From the NCBI RefSeq assembly GCF_003428645.1, contig NZ_QVQH01000019.1, positions 22,784 to 86,783 of the forward strand: 64,000 nt of DNA, written 5' to 3'. Below, one piece after another: positions 20,313 through 29,528 of this stretch (position 1 is the stretch's first letter; the number at the start of each line of letters is the position of its first letter). Made by a program: the position numbers and the translations under genes. Source of the DNA: Geodermatophilus marinus. GTDB lineage: Bacteria; Actinomycetota; Actinomycetes; Mycobacteriales; Geodermatophilaceae. The notes under the pieces are model-generated. The model did no database searches, had not been told where the DNA came from, and worked only from the letters and a program-made list of their open reading frames with translations.

Positions 20313-20344
20313 GCCAACCTGGCCAGCCCAGCTTGGCCAACCTG
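20313..20344. repeat. Direct repeat and palindrome upstream of vapB
   Basis: GCCAACCTG occurs at 20313-20321 and 20336-20344 (23-nt spacing), and TTGGCCAA (20333-20340) is self-complementary. The position 23-54 nt upstream of the antitoxin start suits an autoregulatory operator; function is inferred. Confidence 0.4.
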
Positions 20345-20352
20345 CTCCGGAG

Positions 20353-21129
20353 TCAGTTGAGCACGCGGGTGCCGGCCGGGAGGGTGCCGCCCGCGACGAT
20401 GCCGGCGGTGGCGTCCTGCAGGGCGGTGAGGGCGACCCGCTGGGTGAACGGGCCGGTCGAGACGCGGGCGACGCCGAGGTCCTGCAGCTCGCGGGCCGGC
20501 AGCGAGGCGCCCGGGACGCTGATCAGGCTCAGCGTCCCGCGGCCCAGCCCCTCGACGAGGGTCTCGACCTCCTCCCGGGCGACCACGCCGGGGACGAAGA
20601 CGACCGGGGCCCCGGCCGCCAGGAAGGCCCGGCCGCGGCGCACCGCCTCGGCCAGCGCGCGGTCCCGGTCGCCGTCGGCGTGGAGGACGGCGTCGGTGCG
20701 GGCGTTGAGCACGAAGTCGATCCCGGCGTCCCGGCCGGCGCCCAGCACCGCCTCGACGGCGGCCACCGCGTCGTCGAGGGGCCGCATCCCGTCCTCGAGG
20801 TTGCCGCCCACGACACCGGCCTCGACGGCCCGGCGGGTGGTCTCCCCCGCGTCGCCGTAGCCGGCCTCCATGTCCATGCTCACCGGCAGGTCCACGGCGG
20901 CGGTGATCCGCCGGACCATGTCCAGGTGCAGGTCGAGCGGGATGTTCTCGCCGTCCTCGTAGCCGAAGGTCGCGGCGATGCCGTGGCTGGCGGTGGCCAG
21001 GGCGCGGACGCCCTCGGTGGCGGCGACGACCCGGGCGGAGACGACGTCCCACACGTTGGCGAGCACCAGGATCTGCGGCGCGGCGTGCAGGTCGGCGAGG
21101 GCGCGGGCGCGGGCGGCGAGGTCGGTCAC
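20353..21129 (-). CDS. Isocitrate lyase/PEP mutase superfamily protein
   Basis: TIM-barrel C-C or P-C bond lyase family; substrate unknown. The 258-aa protein shows ILVLANVWDVVSARVVAA, ATASHGIAATFGYEDGE, PVSMDMEAGYGD (Mg-binding acidic strand), GGNLEDGM and FVLNARTDAVL, all characteristic of the PEP-mutase/oxaloacetate-decarboxylase-like branch. The Cys loop of true isocitrate lyases is absent. GTG at 21129. Stand-alone gene between vapB and def. Confidence 0.87.
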   Translation of the reverse strand: MTDLAARARALADLHAAPQILVLANVWDVVSARVVAATEGVRALATASHGIAATFGYEDGENIPLDLHLDMVRRITAAVDLPVSMDMEAGYGDAGETTRRAVEAGVVGGNLEDGMRPLDDAVAAVEAVLGAGRDAGIDFVLNARTDAVLHADGDRDRALAEAVRRGRAFLAAGAPVVFVPGVVAREEVETLVEGLGRGTLSLISVPGASLPARELQDLGVARVSTGPFTQRVALTALQDATAGIVAGGTLPAGTRVLN

Positions 21130-21160
21130 GGGCCCACCGTAGGGGCCCCGGCCCGCCGGG

Positions 21161-21646
21161 TCAGGCGCGCTCGCGCAGCGCGCGCAGGGCTGCCTTCCGG
21201 GCGTCGCCGGTCAGCCGGTCCAGGAAGACCCTGCCGTCGAGGTGGTCGACCTCGTGCTGCAGCGCCCGGGCCATGAGGCCGCTGCCCTCGAGCCGGACCG
21301 GCTCGCCGTGGACGTCGAAGCCCTCGACCACCGCGTGCATCGCCCGCACTGTCGGCGCCCAGATGCCGGGGATGGACAGGCAGCCCTCGTCGCCGTCCTG
21401 GGTCTCCTCGGACAGCTCGACGACCCGCGGGTTGACGACGTGGCCGATGCGCCCGTCCACGTTGTACGAGAACGCGCGCAGCCCGACCCCGATCTGCGGG
21501 GCGGCGACGCCGGCCCGCCCGGGGTGGTCGACCGTCTCCTCGAGGTCGCGGACCAGGGCGGCGAGCTCCTTGTCGAACGAGCGCACCTCGTCGGCGGGGG
21601 TGCGCAGGACCGGGTCGCCGAGCTCGCGGATGGGGCGGACTGTCAC
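21161..21646 (-). CDS. def: Peptide deformylase
   Basis: Removes the N-formyl group from new proteins. All three metal motifs are present: GVAAPQIGVGLR (motif 1, GxGxAAxQ-type), DEGCLSIPG (motif 2, Cys ligand) and QHEVDHLDG (motif 3, HExDH). The frame is open further upstream, but the GTG at 21646 gives TVRPIRELGDPVLRTPADEV, the standard N-terminus, and a 161-aa protein. proB ends 13 nt upstream, so it is probably co-transcribed with proB. Confidence 0.95.
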   Translation of the reverse strand: MTVRPIRELGDPVLRTPADEVRSFDKELAALVRDLEETVDHPGRAGVAAPQIGVGLRAFSYNVDGRIGHVVNPRVVELSEETQDGDEGCLSIPGIWAPTVRAMHAVVEGFDVHGEPVRLEGSGLMARALQHEVDHLDGRVFLDRLTGDARKAALRALRERA

Positions 21647-21659
21647 GCCGCGCAGTCTC

Positions 21660-22781
21660 TCAGCCGCGGGTGCGCCGACCGACGAGGACCATCTCGTCGC
21701 GGTGCACCACCTCGCGGCGGTACTCGGGGTCGAGCTCGCCGGTCTTGCGGCCGAAGAGCGCGGGCATCTCCCGGGCGTCGTAGGCGACCAGCCCGCGGGC
21801 CACGACCGCCCCGTCCGGCCCGACCAGCTCCACCGGGTCGTCGGCGAGGAAGTCACCGGTCGCACCGGTGATGCCGGCGGCCAGCAGCGAGGCGCCGCGC
21901 TCGCGCAGCGCGCGCACCGCCCCCTCGTCGAGCAGCAGCCGGCCCCGGGGGCGGCTGGCGTAGCGCAGCCAGAACTGCCGGGCGCCGGGACGGCGGCCGG
22001 CCACGGCGAACATCGTGCCGACCCGCTCCCCCGCCAGCGCGGCCGCCGCCTGCGCGGTGGAGGTGACGACGACGGGCACCCCGGCGTGCGCGGCGATGAG
22101 CGCGGCCTCGACCTTGGTGGCCATCCCCCCGGTGCCCACCCCGTTGCGGCGCGCCGACCCCAGGGTGACCGCGGCGAGGTCGTCGGGGTCGCGGACGGTG
22201 TCGAGCAGCCGCGCCGGGCCGGTCCGCGGGTCGCCGTCGTAGACGCCGTCGACGTCGGAGAGCAGCAGCAGCGCGTCGGCCTGCGCCACGTGCGCCACGA
22301 GCGCGGCCAGGCGGTCGTTGTCGCCGAAGCGGATCTCCTCGGTGGCGACCGTGTCGTTCTCGTTGACGATCGGCAGCACGCCCAGGGTGAGCAGCCGCTC
22401 CACGGTGCGGTGCGCGTTGCGGTAGTGGCTGCGGCGGGTCAGGTCGTCGGCGGTCAGCAGCACCTGGCCGACGGTGACCCCGTGCCGGGCGAACGCGTCG
22501 GCGTAGGTCTGCACCAGCCGCAGCTGCCCGACGCTGGCGGCGGCCTGTGCGGTGGCCAGGTCGCGGGGCCGCCCGACGACGCCCAGCGGGGCCAGCCCGG
22601 CGGCGATGGCGCCGGAGGAGACGAGGACGACCTCGCGCCCGGCGACCCGCTGGGCCCCGAGGACGTCGACCAGCGCCGCCAGCCGGGCCCGGTCGAGGCC
22701 GCCGGGCAGCGTGGTCAGCGACGACGAGCCGACCTTGACGACGACCCGGCGGGCGCCGGCGATCTCCTGGCGGACGCTCAC
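21660..22781 (-). CDS. proB: Glutamate 5-kinase
   Basis: First step of proline synthesis: phosphorylates glutamate, with feedback inhibition by proline. The amino-acid-kinase fold is clear: [79 protein letters not shown]-terminal PUA domain follows ([21 protein letters not shown] onward). GTG at 22781 overlaps the obgE stop by 4 nt. About 373 aa, normal for the two-domain form. Confidence 0.95.
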   Translation of the reverse strand: MSVRQEIAGARRVVVKVGSSSLTTLPGGLDRARLAALVDVLGAQRVAGREVVLVSSGAIAAGLAPLGVVGRPRDLATAQAAASVGQLRLVQTYADAFARHGVTVGQVLLTADDLTRRSHYRNAHRTVERLLTLGVLPIVNENDTVATEEIRFGDNDRLAALVAHVAQADALLLLSDVDGVYDGDPRTGPARLLDTVRDPDDLAAVTLGSARRNGVGTGGMATKVEAALIAAHAGVPVVVTSTAQAAAALAGERVGTMFAVAGRRPGARQFWLRYASRPRGRLLLDEGAVRALRERGASLLAAGITGATGDFLADDPVELVGPDGAVVARGLVAYDAREMPALFGRKTGELDPEYRREVVHRDEMVLVGRRTRG

Positions 22782-24268
22782 GCCTCGCCGTCCCCCTGGT
22801 CGTCCCCCGCGTCCGGCAGGTCCTCGTCCGACCACGTGTCGGTCAGCTCGTAGGGCACCCGGCGGGCGCGCTTGGCGGCCAGCCGCTCCTCGGCCCGCAC
22901 CCGGTGCGAGGACTCCAGGCGGGTGTCGGTGCCGCGGCCGCCGAGCCCGGCGACCTCCTCGGCCGACAGGGTGCCCGCCGGCAGGGTCGGCACGAAGTCG
23001 AAGGTGACCTCGCCGATGGTGACCGCGTCCCCCTCCACCGCCCCGGCCCCGGCCAGGGCCTCCTCGACCCCGAGCCGGTTGAGCCGGTCGGCGAGGAAGC
23101 CGACCGCCTCGTCGTTGCTGAAGTCGGTCTGCCGCACCCAGCGCTCGGGCTTCACGCCGCGGACGAGGTAGCCGCCGTCCGCGTCCCGGGTGACGGTGAA
23201 ACCGGTGTCGTCGACCGCGCGCGGCCGCAGGGTGATCCGCTCCGGCTCCGGCTCGGGCAGCGCGGCGCGGTGCTCCTCGACCGCGGCGGCGAGGGCGAAG
23301 CCGAGCTCGCGCAGCCCCTCCCCCGTCGCGGCGCTGACCGGGAAGACCGCGAGCCCGCGCTCCTCGATCGAGCCGCGGACCAGGTCGACCAGCTCCCGGC
23401 CGTCGGGCACGTCCACCTTGTTGAGGACGGCGACCCGCAGCCGCTCCACCAGGTCGGCCCGGTACTGGGCCAGCTCGTGCTGCAGCGCCTCGATGTCGCT
23501 CTCCGGGTCGCGCCCGGGCTCCAGGGTGGCCATGTCGACGACGTGCACCAGCACGGCGCAGCGCTCGATGTGGCGGAGGAACTCCAGGCCCAGCCCCCGC
23601 CCCTGGGACGCCCCGGGGATGAGACCGGGCACGTCGGCCATGGTGAACGTCGTGTCGCCGGCGCGGACCACGCCGAGGTTGGGGGCCAGCGTGGTGAACG
23701 GGTAGTCGGCGATCTTCGGGCGCGCTGCGGACATGGCCGCGATCAGCGAGGACTTGCCGGCCGAGGGGAACCCGACGAGGCCGACGTCGGCGATGCTCTT
23801 GAGCTCGATGACGGCGTCGAGGGCCTCGCCGGGCTCGCCGAGCAGCGCGAAGCCGGGCGCCTTGCGGCGGGTGTTGGCCAGCGCGGCGTTGCCGAGGCCA
23901 CCGCGGCCGCCGTGCGCCAGCACGACGCGGGTGCCGGCGCCGACGAGGTCGGCGATCACCTCGCCGTCGGGGGTGCTGACCACGCTCCCGGCGGGGACGC
24001 GCAGCACCCGGTCCTCGCCGCGGGCGCCGTTGCGGTGGCTGCCCTCGCCGGGCCGGCCGTTGCCGGCCTTCTGGTGCGGCCGGTGGTGGAAGTCCAGCAG
24101 GGTGTGCACGTTCGGGTCGACCTCGAGGACGACGTCGCCCCCGTTTCCGCCGTTGCCACCGTCGGGGCCGCCGAGCGGCTTGAACTTCTCCCGGTGGATC
24201 GACGCGACGCCGTGGCCGCCGTTGCCGGCGGCGACGTGGACGACGACCCGGTCGACGAACGCGGCCAT
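22778..24268 (-). CDS. obgE: GTPase Obg/CgtA
   Basis: Essential GTPase in 50S maturation and stress control. N-terminal Gly-rich Obg fold ([38 protein letters not shown]), G domain from about residue 160 with [11 protein letters not shown] (G1), [10 protein letters not shown] (G3) and LNKVD (G4), and the OCT domain near residue 350 ([20 protein letters not shown]). The 496-aa length includes a charged tail after OCT, as in other actinobacteria. Downstream of rplU-rpmA and separated from them by a strong hairpin. Confidence 0.96.
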   Translation of the reverse strand: MAAFVDRVVVHVAAGNGGHGVASIHREKFKPLGGPDGGNGGNGGDVVLEVDPNVHTLLDFHHRPHQKAGNGRPGEGSHRNGARGEDRVLRVPAGSVVSTPDGEVIADLVGAGTRVVLAHGGRGGLGNAALANTRRKAPGFALLGEPGEALDAVIELKSIADVGLVGFPSAGKSSLIAAMSAARPKIADYPFTTLAPNLGVVRAGDTTFTMADVPGLIPGASQGRGLGLEFLRHIERCAVLVHVVDMATLEPGRDPESDIEALQHELAQYRADLVERLRVAVLNKVDVPDGRELVDLVRGSIEERGLAVFPVSAATGEGLRELGFALAAAVEEHRAALPEPEPERITLRPRAVDDTGFTVTRDADGGYLVRGVKPERWVRQTDFSNDEAVGFLADRLNRLGVEEALAGAGAVEGDAVTIGEVTFDFVPTLPAGTLSAEEVAGLGGRGTDTRLESSHRVRAEERLAAKRARRVPYELTDTWSDEDLPDAGDDQGDGEA

Positions 24269-24301
24269 CTCTGCTCTACCTGCTCACTCGCTCGTGAACG
24301 C

Positions 24302-24339
24302 CGACGAGCGCACGGGCCGGCCGGCCCGTGCGCTCGTCG
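24302..24339. terminator. 38-bp perfect palindrome between rpmA and obgE
   Basis: Bases 24302-24320 and 24321-24339 form 19-nt perfectly complementary arms (left arm CGACGAGCGCACGGGCCGG). Located 23 nt after the rpmA stop; it would attenuate or terminate the rplU-rpmA message before obgE. Confidence 0.7.
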
Positions 24340-24361
24340 CGTGCTGCCTGGAGGTGCCTGC

Positions 24362-24619
24362 TCAGGCCTCGACGGCGGTGACCGAGACGGTCTTGCGGCC
24401 GCGCCGCGTACCGAAGGTCACCGCGCCCGGCTGCAGGGCGAACAGCGTGTCGTCGCCACCGCGGCCGACACCGAGACCCGGGTGGAAGTGGGTGCCGCGC
24501 TGCCGGACGATGATCTCGCCTGCCTTGACGACCTGGCCGCCGAAGCGCTTGACGCCGAGCCGCTGGGCGTTGGAGTCGCGGCCGTTGCGGGAGGACGAGG
24601 CGCCCTTCTTGTGTGCCAT
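24362..24619 (-). CDS. rpmA: 50S ribosomal protein L27
   Basis: Peptidyl-transferase-centre protein. The 85-aa sequence [40 protein letters not shown] and [17 protein letters not shown] is standard L27 without the cleavable Firmicutes-type extension. It follows rplU by 7 nt. Confidence 0.97.
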   Translation of the reverse strand: MAHKKGASSSRNGRDSNAQRLGVKRFGGQVVKAGEIIVRQRGTHFHPGLGVGRGGDDTLFALQPGAVTFGTRRGRKTVSVTAVEA

Positions 24620-24626
24620 GTCGACG

Positions 24627-24938
24627 TCAGCCCTTCGTGATGTCGCGGACGACCACGTCGGTCAGGGGCTGACGGTGCCCCTGGCGCTTGTGGTACCCGG
24701 TCTTGTTCTTGAACTTGTGGATGCGGATCTTCGGGCCCTTGCCGTGGCCGACGATCTCGCCGGTCACGGTCACGCCCGCCAGGGCCTGCGCGTCGCTGGT
24801 GACGGTGTCCCCGTCGACCAGGAGCAGGGCCGGGAGCGTGACGGTGTCGCCCGCCTCGCCGGCGAGGCGGTTGACCGTGAACCGGTCGCCCACGGCCACC
24901 TTGTGCTGACGGCCACCGGCCTTGACGACTGCGTACAC
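24627..24938 (-). CDS. rplU: 50S ribosomal protein L21
   Basis: The 103-aa L21: [39 protein letters not shown] and the C-terminal [12 protein letters not shown] match the family. Two adjacent GTG codons exist (24941 and 24938). The second is preferred because AGGAG then sits 5 nt upstream and the product starts (M)YAVVKAGG as in relatives. Operon with rpmA. Confidence 0.96.
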   Translation of the reverse strand: MYAVVKAGGRQHKVAVGDRFTVNRLAGEAGDTVTLPALLLVDGDTVTSDAQALAGVTVTGEIVGHGKGPKIRIHKFKNKTGYHKRQGHRQPLTDVVVRDITKG

Positions 24939-25118
24939 CACAACTCCTCGATCGCTTCTGGCGTGTCCTGCGCGCACCCCGGCACGGGGCGCCGGGTGCG
25001 GGACGGGCTGCGCTCGCCTCCCGGGCGGCACCGGTCGGTGCCCGCACCGGGGCGGTGCAACCCGACCAGCGTACCCGAGCCCCGACGGCCCCGCCGCGGG
25101 GTCCCGCCGGGTCCTGCC

Positions 25119-28100
25119 TCAGGAGGCGGGCGGTCCGGCCGGTCGGCTGGCCGCCCGGCGGCGGCGCGGCCGGGTCCCGGTCGGGGCGGTCTCCGCCCCG
25201 GCCGGCGCGGTCCGGGCCGCCTGGTCCTCCCCGGCCTGCTCGGTCGGCTCGTCGGCCGGCCCCGGGTCGTCGGGCCCGGCGCCGGGCGGGACGGCCTCCT
25301 CCTCGGCCTCCCCGTCGGTGCCGGCCGCGGCCGGCGCCGGGGGCAGCGGGGCGACCACCCGCACGACAGCCGTCGCCGCCGCGTCGGCCCCCGGGGCGGG
25401 GGCGGCCCCGTGCTCGGGGGCGGTGTCGGGCCGGTCGGCCGGTGCCGCGGTCCCGGCCGGGACGTCCCCGCCCGGCACCGGGAGATCGCCGCCCGGCGTC
25501 GCGACGTCGGCCGTGACCGCGTCGGCCGGCTGGGCACGCCCCGGCTCGGCGGCCACCGGCTCGGTGCTCACCGGCTCGGTGCTCACCGGCTCGGCGGCCG
25601 GCGCCTCGCCGGTGTCGTCCCCGGCCGCGCCGGAGACGATCGCGGCGTCCTCGGCCGCCCGTTCCTCGCCGGCCTGGCTGCGGTTGCGCCGCCCGCGGCT
25701 GCGCCGGCCGCCCGAGCGCTGCCCCTCGCCCTCGCCCTCGGCATCCTGGGCGCCCCGGCCGCCGGGCTCCGCGGCCCCGGCGTCCTTGCCGGCGGGCTCC
25801 TTGCCGGCGGGCTCCCTGCCGGCGGGCTCCTTGCCGGCGGGCTCCTTGCCGGCGGGCTCCTTGCCGGCCGGCTCCTTGGCCGAGCCGCCGCGGCCCGGCT
25901 CCCGGCGGCCGTTGCCGCCGCCGTTGCCGCCCCGGCGCCGCTCGTCGACGGGGTCGGTGTGCACCAGCACGCCGCGGCCCCGGCAGTGCTCGCACGGCTC
26001 GGAGAAGACCTCGAGCAGGCCCTGGCCGACCCGCTTGCGGGTCATCTGCACCAGGCCCAGCGAGGTGACCTCGGCGACCTGGTGCTTGGTGCGGTCCCGG
26101 CCCAGGCACTCGGTCAGCCGCCGCAGCACCAGGTCCCGGTTGCTCTCCAGCACCATGTCGATGAAGTCGATGACGATGATGCCGCCGATGTCGCGCAGCC
26201 GGAGCTGGCGGACGATCTCCTCGGCCGCCTCCATGTTGTTCCGCGTGACGGTCTGCTCGAGGTTGCCGCCGGAACCGGTGAACTTCCCGGTGTTGACGTC
26301 CACCACGGTCATCGCCTCGGTGCGGTCGATGACCAGCGAGCCGCCCGAGGGCAGCCACACCTTCCGGTCGAGGGCCTTGGCCAGCTGCTCGTCGATCCGC
26401 AGGGCGGAGAAGACGTCCCCCTCGCCGGTGTGGCGGGTCAGCCGGCCCGACAGCTCCGGGGAGACGTGCGCGACGTAGGCCTCGACGGTGTCCCAGGCGT
26501 CGTCACCCTGGACGACGAGCTCCTTGAAGTCCTCGTTGAAGACGTCGCGGATGACGCGGATCGCGAGGTCCGGCTCGCCGTACAGCAGCGACGGCGCCCC
26601 GCCGGACCCGTTCTGCGCGGCCTCGGCCTTCGTCTCGATGACCTCCCACTGCGCCTTGAGCCGGTTGACGTCGCGGGTCAGCTCCTCCTCCGAGGCCCCC
26701 TCGGCGGCGGTGCGGATGATCACGCCGGCGTCCTCGGGGACGATCTTCTTGAGGATGTCCTTGAGCCGCTGCCGCTCGGTGTCGGGCAGCTTGCGGCTGA
26801 TGCCGGTCATCGAGCCGCCGGGCACGTAGACCAGGAATCTGCCGGGGAGGTTGACCTGCTGGGTCAGCCGGGCGCCCTTGTGGCCGATCGGGTCCTTGGT
26901 GACCTGCACGAGGACCTTGTCCCCGGACTTGAGCGCCTGCTCGATGGAGCGCTGCTTGCCGGACAGGCCCGCGGCGTCCCAGTTCACCTCACCGGCGTAG
27001 AGGACGGCGTTGCGGCCCTTGCCGATGTCGATGAAGGCCGCCTCCATGGAGGGCAGCACGTTCTGCACCCGGCCGAGGTACACGTTCCCGGCGAAGGACG
27101 TCGCCTGCGCCTGGGTGACGTAGTGCTCGACGAGCACGTCGTCCTCGAGGACGGCGATCTGGGTGCGCTCGCCGCGCTGGCGGATGACCATCGTGCGGTC
27201 CACGGCCTCGCGACGGGCGAGGAACTCGGCCTCGGTCAGGATCGGCGCGCGCCGGCGCCCGCTGTCCCGGCCGTCCCGCCGGCGCTGCCGCTTGGCCTCG
27301 AGCCGGGTGGAGCCGGTGACGCCCCGGACGTCGTCGTCGCTGGTGGTCCGCCCGTCCCGGCCGGCGCGCTCGGGGCGCTCCTCCTCGCCGTTCTCGGCCC
27401 GCTCCTCGGCGCTCCCCCGGCGCCGGCGGCGACGGCGGCGCCGGGTGCTCGTGCCGCCCTCGTCGCCCTCGGCGGTGTCGGTGTCGGTGTCGTCCTCGTC
27501 GTCGGCCCCGGCGGCCTGCTCCTCGTCGGCGTCCTCGGCCTCGTCGGTGTCCTCGCCGTCGGCGCTGTCGGCGGTGTCGTCCCCGCTGCGCCCGCGGCCC
27601 CGGCCGCGGCGGCCCCGGCGCCGGCGCCGGCTGCCGCCCGCGGCGCCCTCGTCGCGGTCCTCCGCCTCGTCGGTGTCGGTGTCGTCCTCGTCGGCGGCGG
27701 CCGGCTCCGCGTCCGCGCCGGCGTCCTGGGCCCCGGTGCCGGCCTCGTCGCCGCCGGAGCGCCGGCGGGAACGGCTGCGCCGCGACCGCGGGGCGCGGGT
27801 CTCCTCGTCGGCGCCCGGGGTCTCGGCGTCCCCGGTGTCCGGGGTGTCGTCGCGGTCCTCGTCCTCGACCGCGGGGGACTCGGCCTGGGTGCGGCGGCTG
27901 CGCCGGCGCGGCGGCGGGGGCTCGTCGGCCTCGGCCGGTGCGACGAAGCTGACGAACGCCGGCACGGTCGGGGACACCGGCGGCGGCGCGGGGTGGTCAC
28001 CCGGCTCGGCCGCCCCCGCCGGGCGGGTCGCCCGCCGGCGGGGCCGGGCCACGACCGCGGTCGGCTCCGGCGAGCTGAAGTGCGCACCGAACCGGCTGAA

Positions 28101-28457
28101 CGGGGTCTCCTCCGGCTCGGCGGGCTCGGCGGCCTCGGCCGTGGCGGCGGGCTGCTCGGTCGCCTCCGGGGTGCCCCGGTCGCCGTCGACCCCGGCCGCG
28201 GGGTCGGCCTCGTCCTCGGCCCCCTCCTCGGGTTCCTCCTCCGCCGGGCCCCCGGCGGGGACCTCCGCCGCCGGGTCGTCGGGCAGCGCCGCCGGGTCGT
28301 CGGGCAGCGCCGCCGGGTCGTCGGGCAGCGCCGCCGGGTCGTCGGGCAGCGCCGCCGGGTCGAGGCCCTCGTCGGCGGGCGCCGGCCCGGCCGGGAGGGC
28401 CTCCGGAGCGCTCCCCTCGGCGGCGGTGCGGGTGCTGTCGTCGTCCTGGTCGGCCAC
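25119..28457 (-). CDS. rne: Ribonuclease E/G with long acidic and repeat-rich arms
   Basis: Endoribonuclease for mRNA decay and rRNA/tRNA processing. Core features: an S1 RNA-binding domain near residues 420-510 (NVYLGRVQNVLPSMEAAFID), the DNase-I-like catalytic region with VIDRTEAMTVVDVNTGKFTG and GGIIVIDFIDMVLESNRD (Mg-binding Asp), and a zinc-link CEHCRGRG near residue 824. The N-terminal arm of about 400 residues and the C-terminal arm of about 280 are disordered, acidic or basic, and contain two perfect tandem-repeat tracts. GTG at 28457 (AGGAGG about 10 nt upstream) gives about 1112 aa, in line with large actinobacterial RNase E. Confidence 0.94.
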   Translation of the reverse strand: MADQDDDSTRTAAEGSAPEALPAGPAPADEGLDPAALPDDPAALPDDPAALPDDPAALPDDPAAEVPAGGPAEEEPEEGAEDEADPAAGVDGDRGTPEATEQPAATAEAAEPAEPEETPFSRFGAHFSSPEPTAVVARPRRRATRPAGAAEPGDHPAPPPVSPTVPAFVSFVAPAEADEPPPPRRRSRRTQAESPAVEDEDRDDTPDTGDAETPGADEETRAPRSRRSRSRRRSGGDEAGTGAQDAGADAEPAAADEDDTDTDEAEDRDEGAAGGSRRRRRGRRGRGRGRSGDDTADSADGEDTDEAEDADEEQAAGADDEDDTDTDTAEGDEGGTSTRRRRRRRRRGSAEERAENGEEERPERAGRDGRTTSDDDVRGVTGSTRLEAKRQRRRDGRDSGRRRAPILTEAEFLARREAVDRTMVIRQRGERTQIAVLEDDVLVEHYVTQAQATSFAGNVYLGRVQNVLPSMEAAFIDIGKGRNAVLYAGEVNWDAAGLSGKQRSIEQALKSGDKVLVQVTKDPIGHKGARLTQQVNLPGRFLVYVPGGSMTGISRKLPDTERQRLKDILKKIVPEDAGVIIRTAAEGASEEELTRDVNRLKAQWEVIETKAEAAQNGSGGAPSLLYGEPDLAIRVIRDVFNEDFKELVVQGDDAWDTVEAYVAHVSPELSGRLTRHTGEGDVFSALRIDEQLAKALDRKVWLPSGGSLVIDRTEAMTVVDVNTGKFTGSGGNLEQTVTRNNMEAAEEIVRQLRLRDIGGIIVIDFIDMVLESNRDLVLRRLTECLGRDRTKHQVAEVTSLGLVQMTRKRVGQGLLEVFSEPCEHCRGRGVLVHTDPVDERRRGGNGGGNGRREPGRGGSAKEPAGKEPAGKEPAGKEPAGREPAGKEPAGKDAGAAEPGGRGAQDAEGEGEGQRSGGRRSRGRRNRSQAGEERAAEDAAIVSGAAGDDTGEAPAAEPVSTEPVSTEPVAAEPGRAQPADAVTADVATPGGDLPVPGGDVPAGTAAPADRPDTAPEHGAAPAPGADAAATAVVRVVAPLPPAPAAAGTDGEAEEEAVPPGAGPDDPGPADEPTEQAGEDQAARTAPAGAETAPTGTRPRRRRAASRPAGPPAS
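25786..25875 (-). repeat. 15-bp tandem repeat in the rne C-terminal arm
   Basis: Six 15-bp units (ttgccggcgggctcc on the + strand, two with single changes) encode (KEPAG)n in RNase E. Confidence 0.85.
28270..28353 (-). repeat. 21-bp tandem repeat in the rne N-terminal arm
   Basis: Four identical 21-bp units encode LPDDPAA repeats (Asp/Pro/Ala) in the acidic N-terminal arm of RNase E. Identity between units suggests recent expansion. Confidence 0.85.
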
Positions 28458-28760
28458 GAGTGGCTCGCCTCCTGTGTGGTGCCCCCGGGCGCCGGTCGGT
28501 ACTGCGACAGGCGGCCGCGCAGGAGCACGGGTTGGGCGGGTCGGGCGGCGGGCGCCGGGGTGCGGCGGCTGCGTCCGGCCCACGAAGTCTGTGGGTGGCG
28601 CCCGGGTGCGAGGTCGTCGCGCCCGGGTGCCGGTGCTGCGGTGGTGCTGGTCTGCGGTGGTGCTGGTCTGCGGTGGTGCTGGTCTGCGGGGTGCGAGATC
28701 CGGGGTGCGTCACGCCTGGCAGCCGTGCCGCGCGACGGCGTGCGGCCCGGGGACCCCCGG
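28458..28760. other. 303-nt gap before rne with a 3 x 16-bp tandem repeat
   Basis: Leader region of rne with no credible gene. It contains three exact copies of GGTGGTGCTGGTCTGC (28640-28655, 28656-28671, 28672-28687) preceded by a partial copy; the period is not a multiple of 3, consistent with non-coding DNA. It lies in the rne 5' untranslated region if rne is read from upstream, where RNase E autoregulation is known in other bacteria; no link is shown here. Confidence 0.6.
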
Positions 28761-29528
28761 TCAGACCGTCGCACGCTCCCCCTGGCAGCGGGCGCGCGCG
28801 GCGCGGTCCGGACCGAGCGGGTCGGCCACCGTCCCACTGTCGTCGAGCCGGCCCTGCGCCTCACGCACGGCCCGAGGGGGCAACGGCGGGCGCAGGTCGG
28901 CGACGGCAGTCAGAGCGGCCAACACGTCGTCGGGTCGAACGGCGGGCGTCACCTGCCGGACGACCAGGCTCAGTATGGCACAACCTGCTGTCCCGCCCGC
29001 CGAAGCGGCGGCCACGGCGGCCCGCGCGTCGACGTCCCGCAGGCCGTTCTTGGTGCGCTTGGCGACCGTCACCTCCTCACGGGCCAGGAACGCCGCGACC
29101 GCCGCGGCCAGGTCCTCCGGCTCGACGCCGGGCAGCTCGACCCGCCAGGCGGCGGCGTCGATCCGGTCGGCCAGCGACCCGCCGCCCTCGGCGGCCTCCA
29201 CGCACTCGAGGACGTCGACGCCCGGCGGCAGCGACGCGTCGAGGGCCGCGCGCACCTCGTCGGGGTCACGGACCTCGGCCAGGCCGATCTCCACGTACTC
29301 GGCCTCGCTGGCCGCACCGGTCGGCGCGGCACCCACGTAGGAGATCTTCGGGTGCGGGCTGAAGCCGGCCGAGAAGGCCATGGGCACCCGCGCCCGGCGC
29401 AGCGCCCGCTCCAGCGCCCGCGCGAGGTCGCGGTGGGAGGCGAAGCGCAGCGGGCCGCGCTTGGTGTAGCGCAGCCGCAGCCGCTGGACCGTGGGCGGCG
29501 GGGGCGGCCCGGTGGGCTGGCGGGCCAC
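28761..29528 (-). CDS. DUF2344 (radical-SAM-linked) protein
   Basis: TIGR03936-type protein almost always encoded beside a TIGR03960 radical SAM enzyme; function unsettled. About 255 aa: VQRLRLRYTKRGPLRFASHR, FSAGFSPHPKISYVGAAPTG and EYVEIGL are the conserved marks. GTG at 29528 shares one base with the TAG stop of the radical SAM gene (TAGTG), so the two are coupled. The frame is open upstream within that gene but is not homologous there. The relation to pseudouridine synthase-like folds is uncertain. Confidence 0.9.
   Translation of the reverse strand: MARQPTGPPPPPTVQRLRLRYTKRGPLRFASHRDLARALERALRRARVPMAFSAGFSPHPKISYVGAAPTGAASEAEYVEIGLAEVRDPDEVRAALDASLPPGVDVLECVEAAEGGGSLADRIDAAAWRVELPGVEPEDLAAAVAAFLAREEVTVAKRTKNGLRDVDARAAVAAASAGGTAGCAILSLVVRQVTPAVRPDDVLAALTAVADLRPPLPPRAVREAQGRLDDSGTVADPLGPDRAARARCQGERATV

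Noticed and set aside
24302..24339. Possible phage attachment or recombination site
   Set aside because: It is a simple hairpin right after rpmA with no direct repeat elsewhere; a terminator explains it better.
25786..25875. CRISPR-like repeats
   Set aside because: Units are contiguous without spacers and translate in frame to (KEPAG)n inside rne. The same applies to 8651-8722 and 28270-28353.
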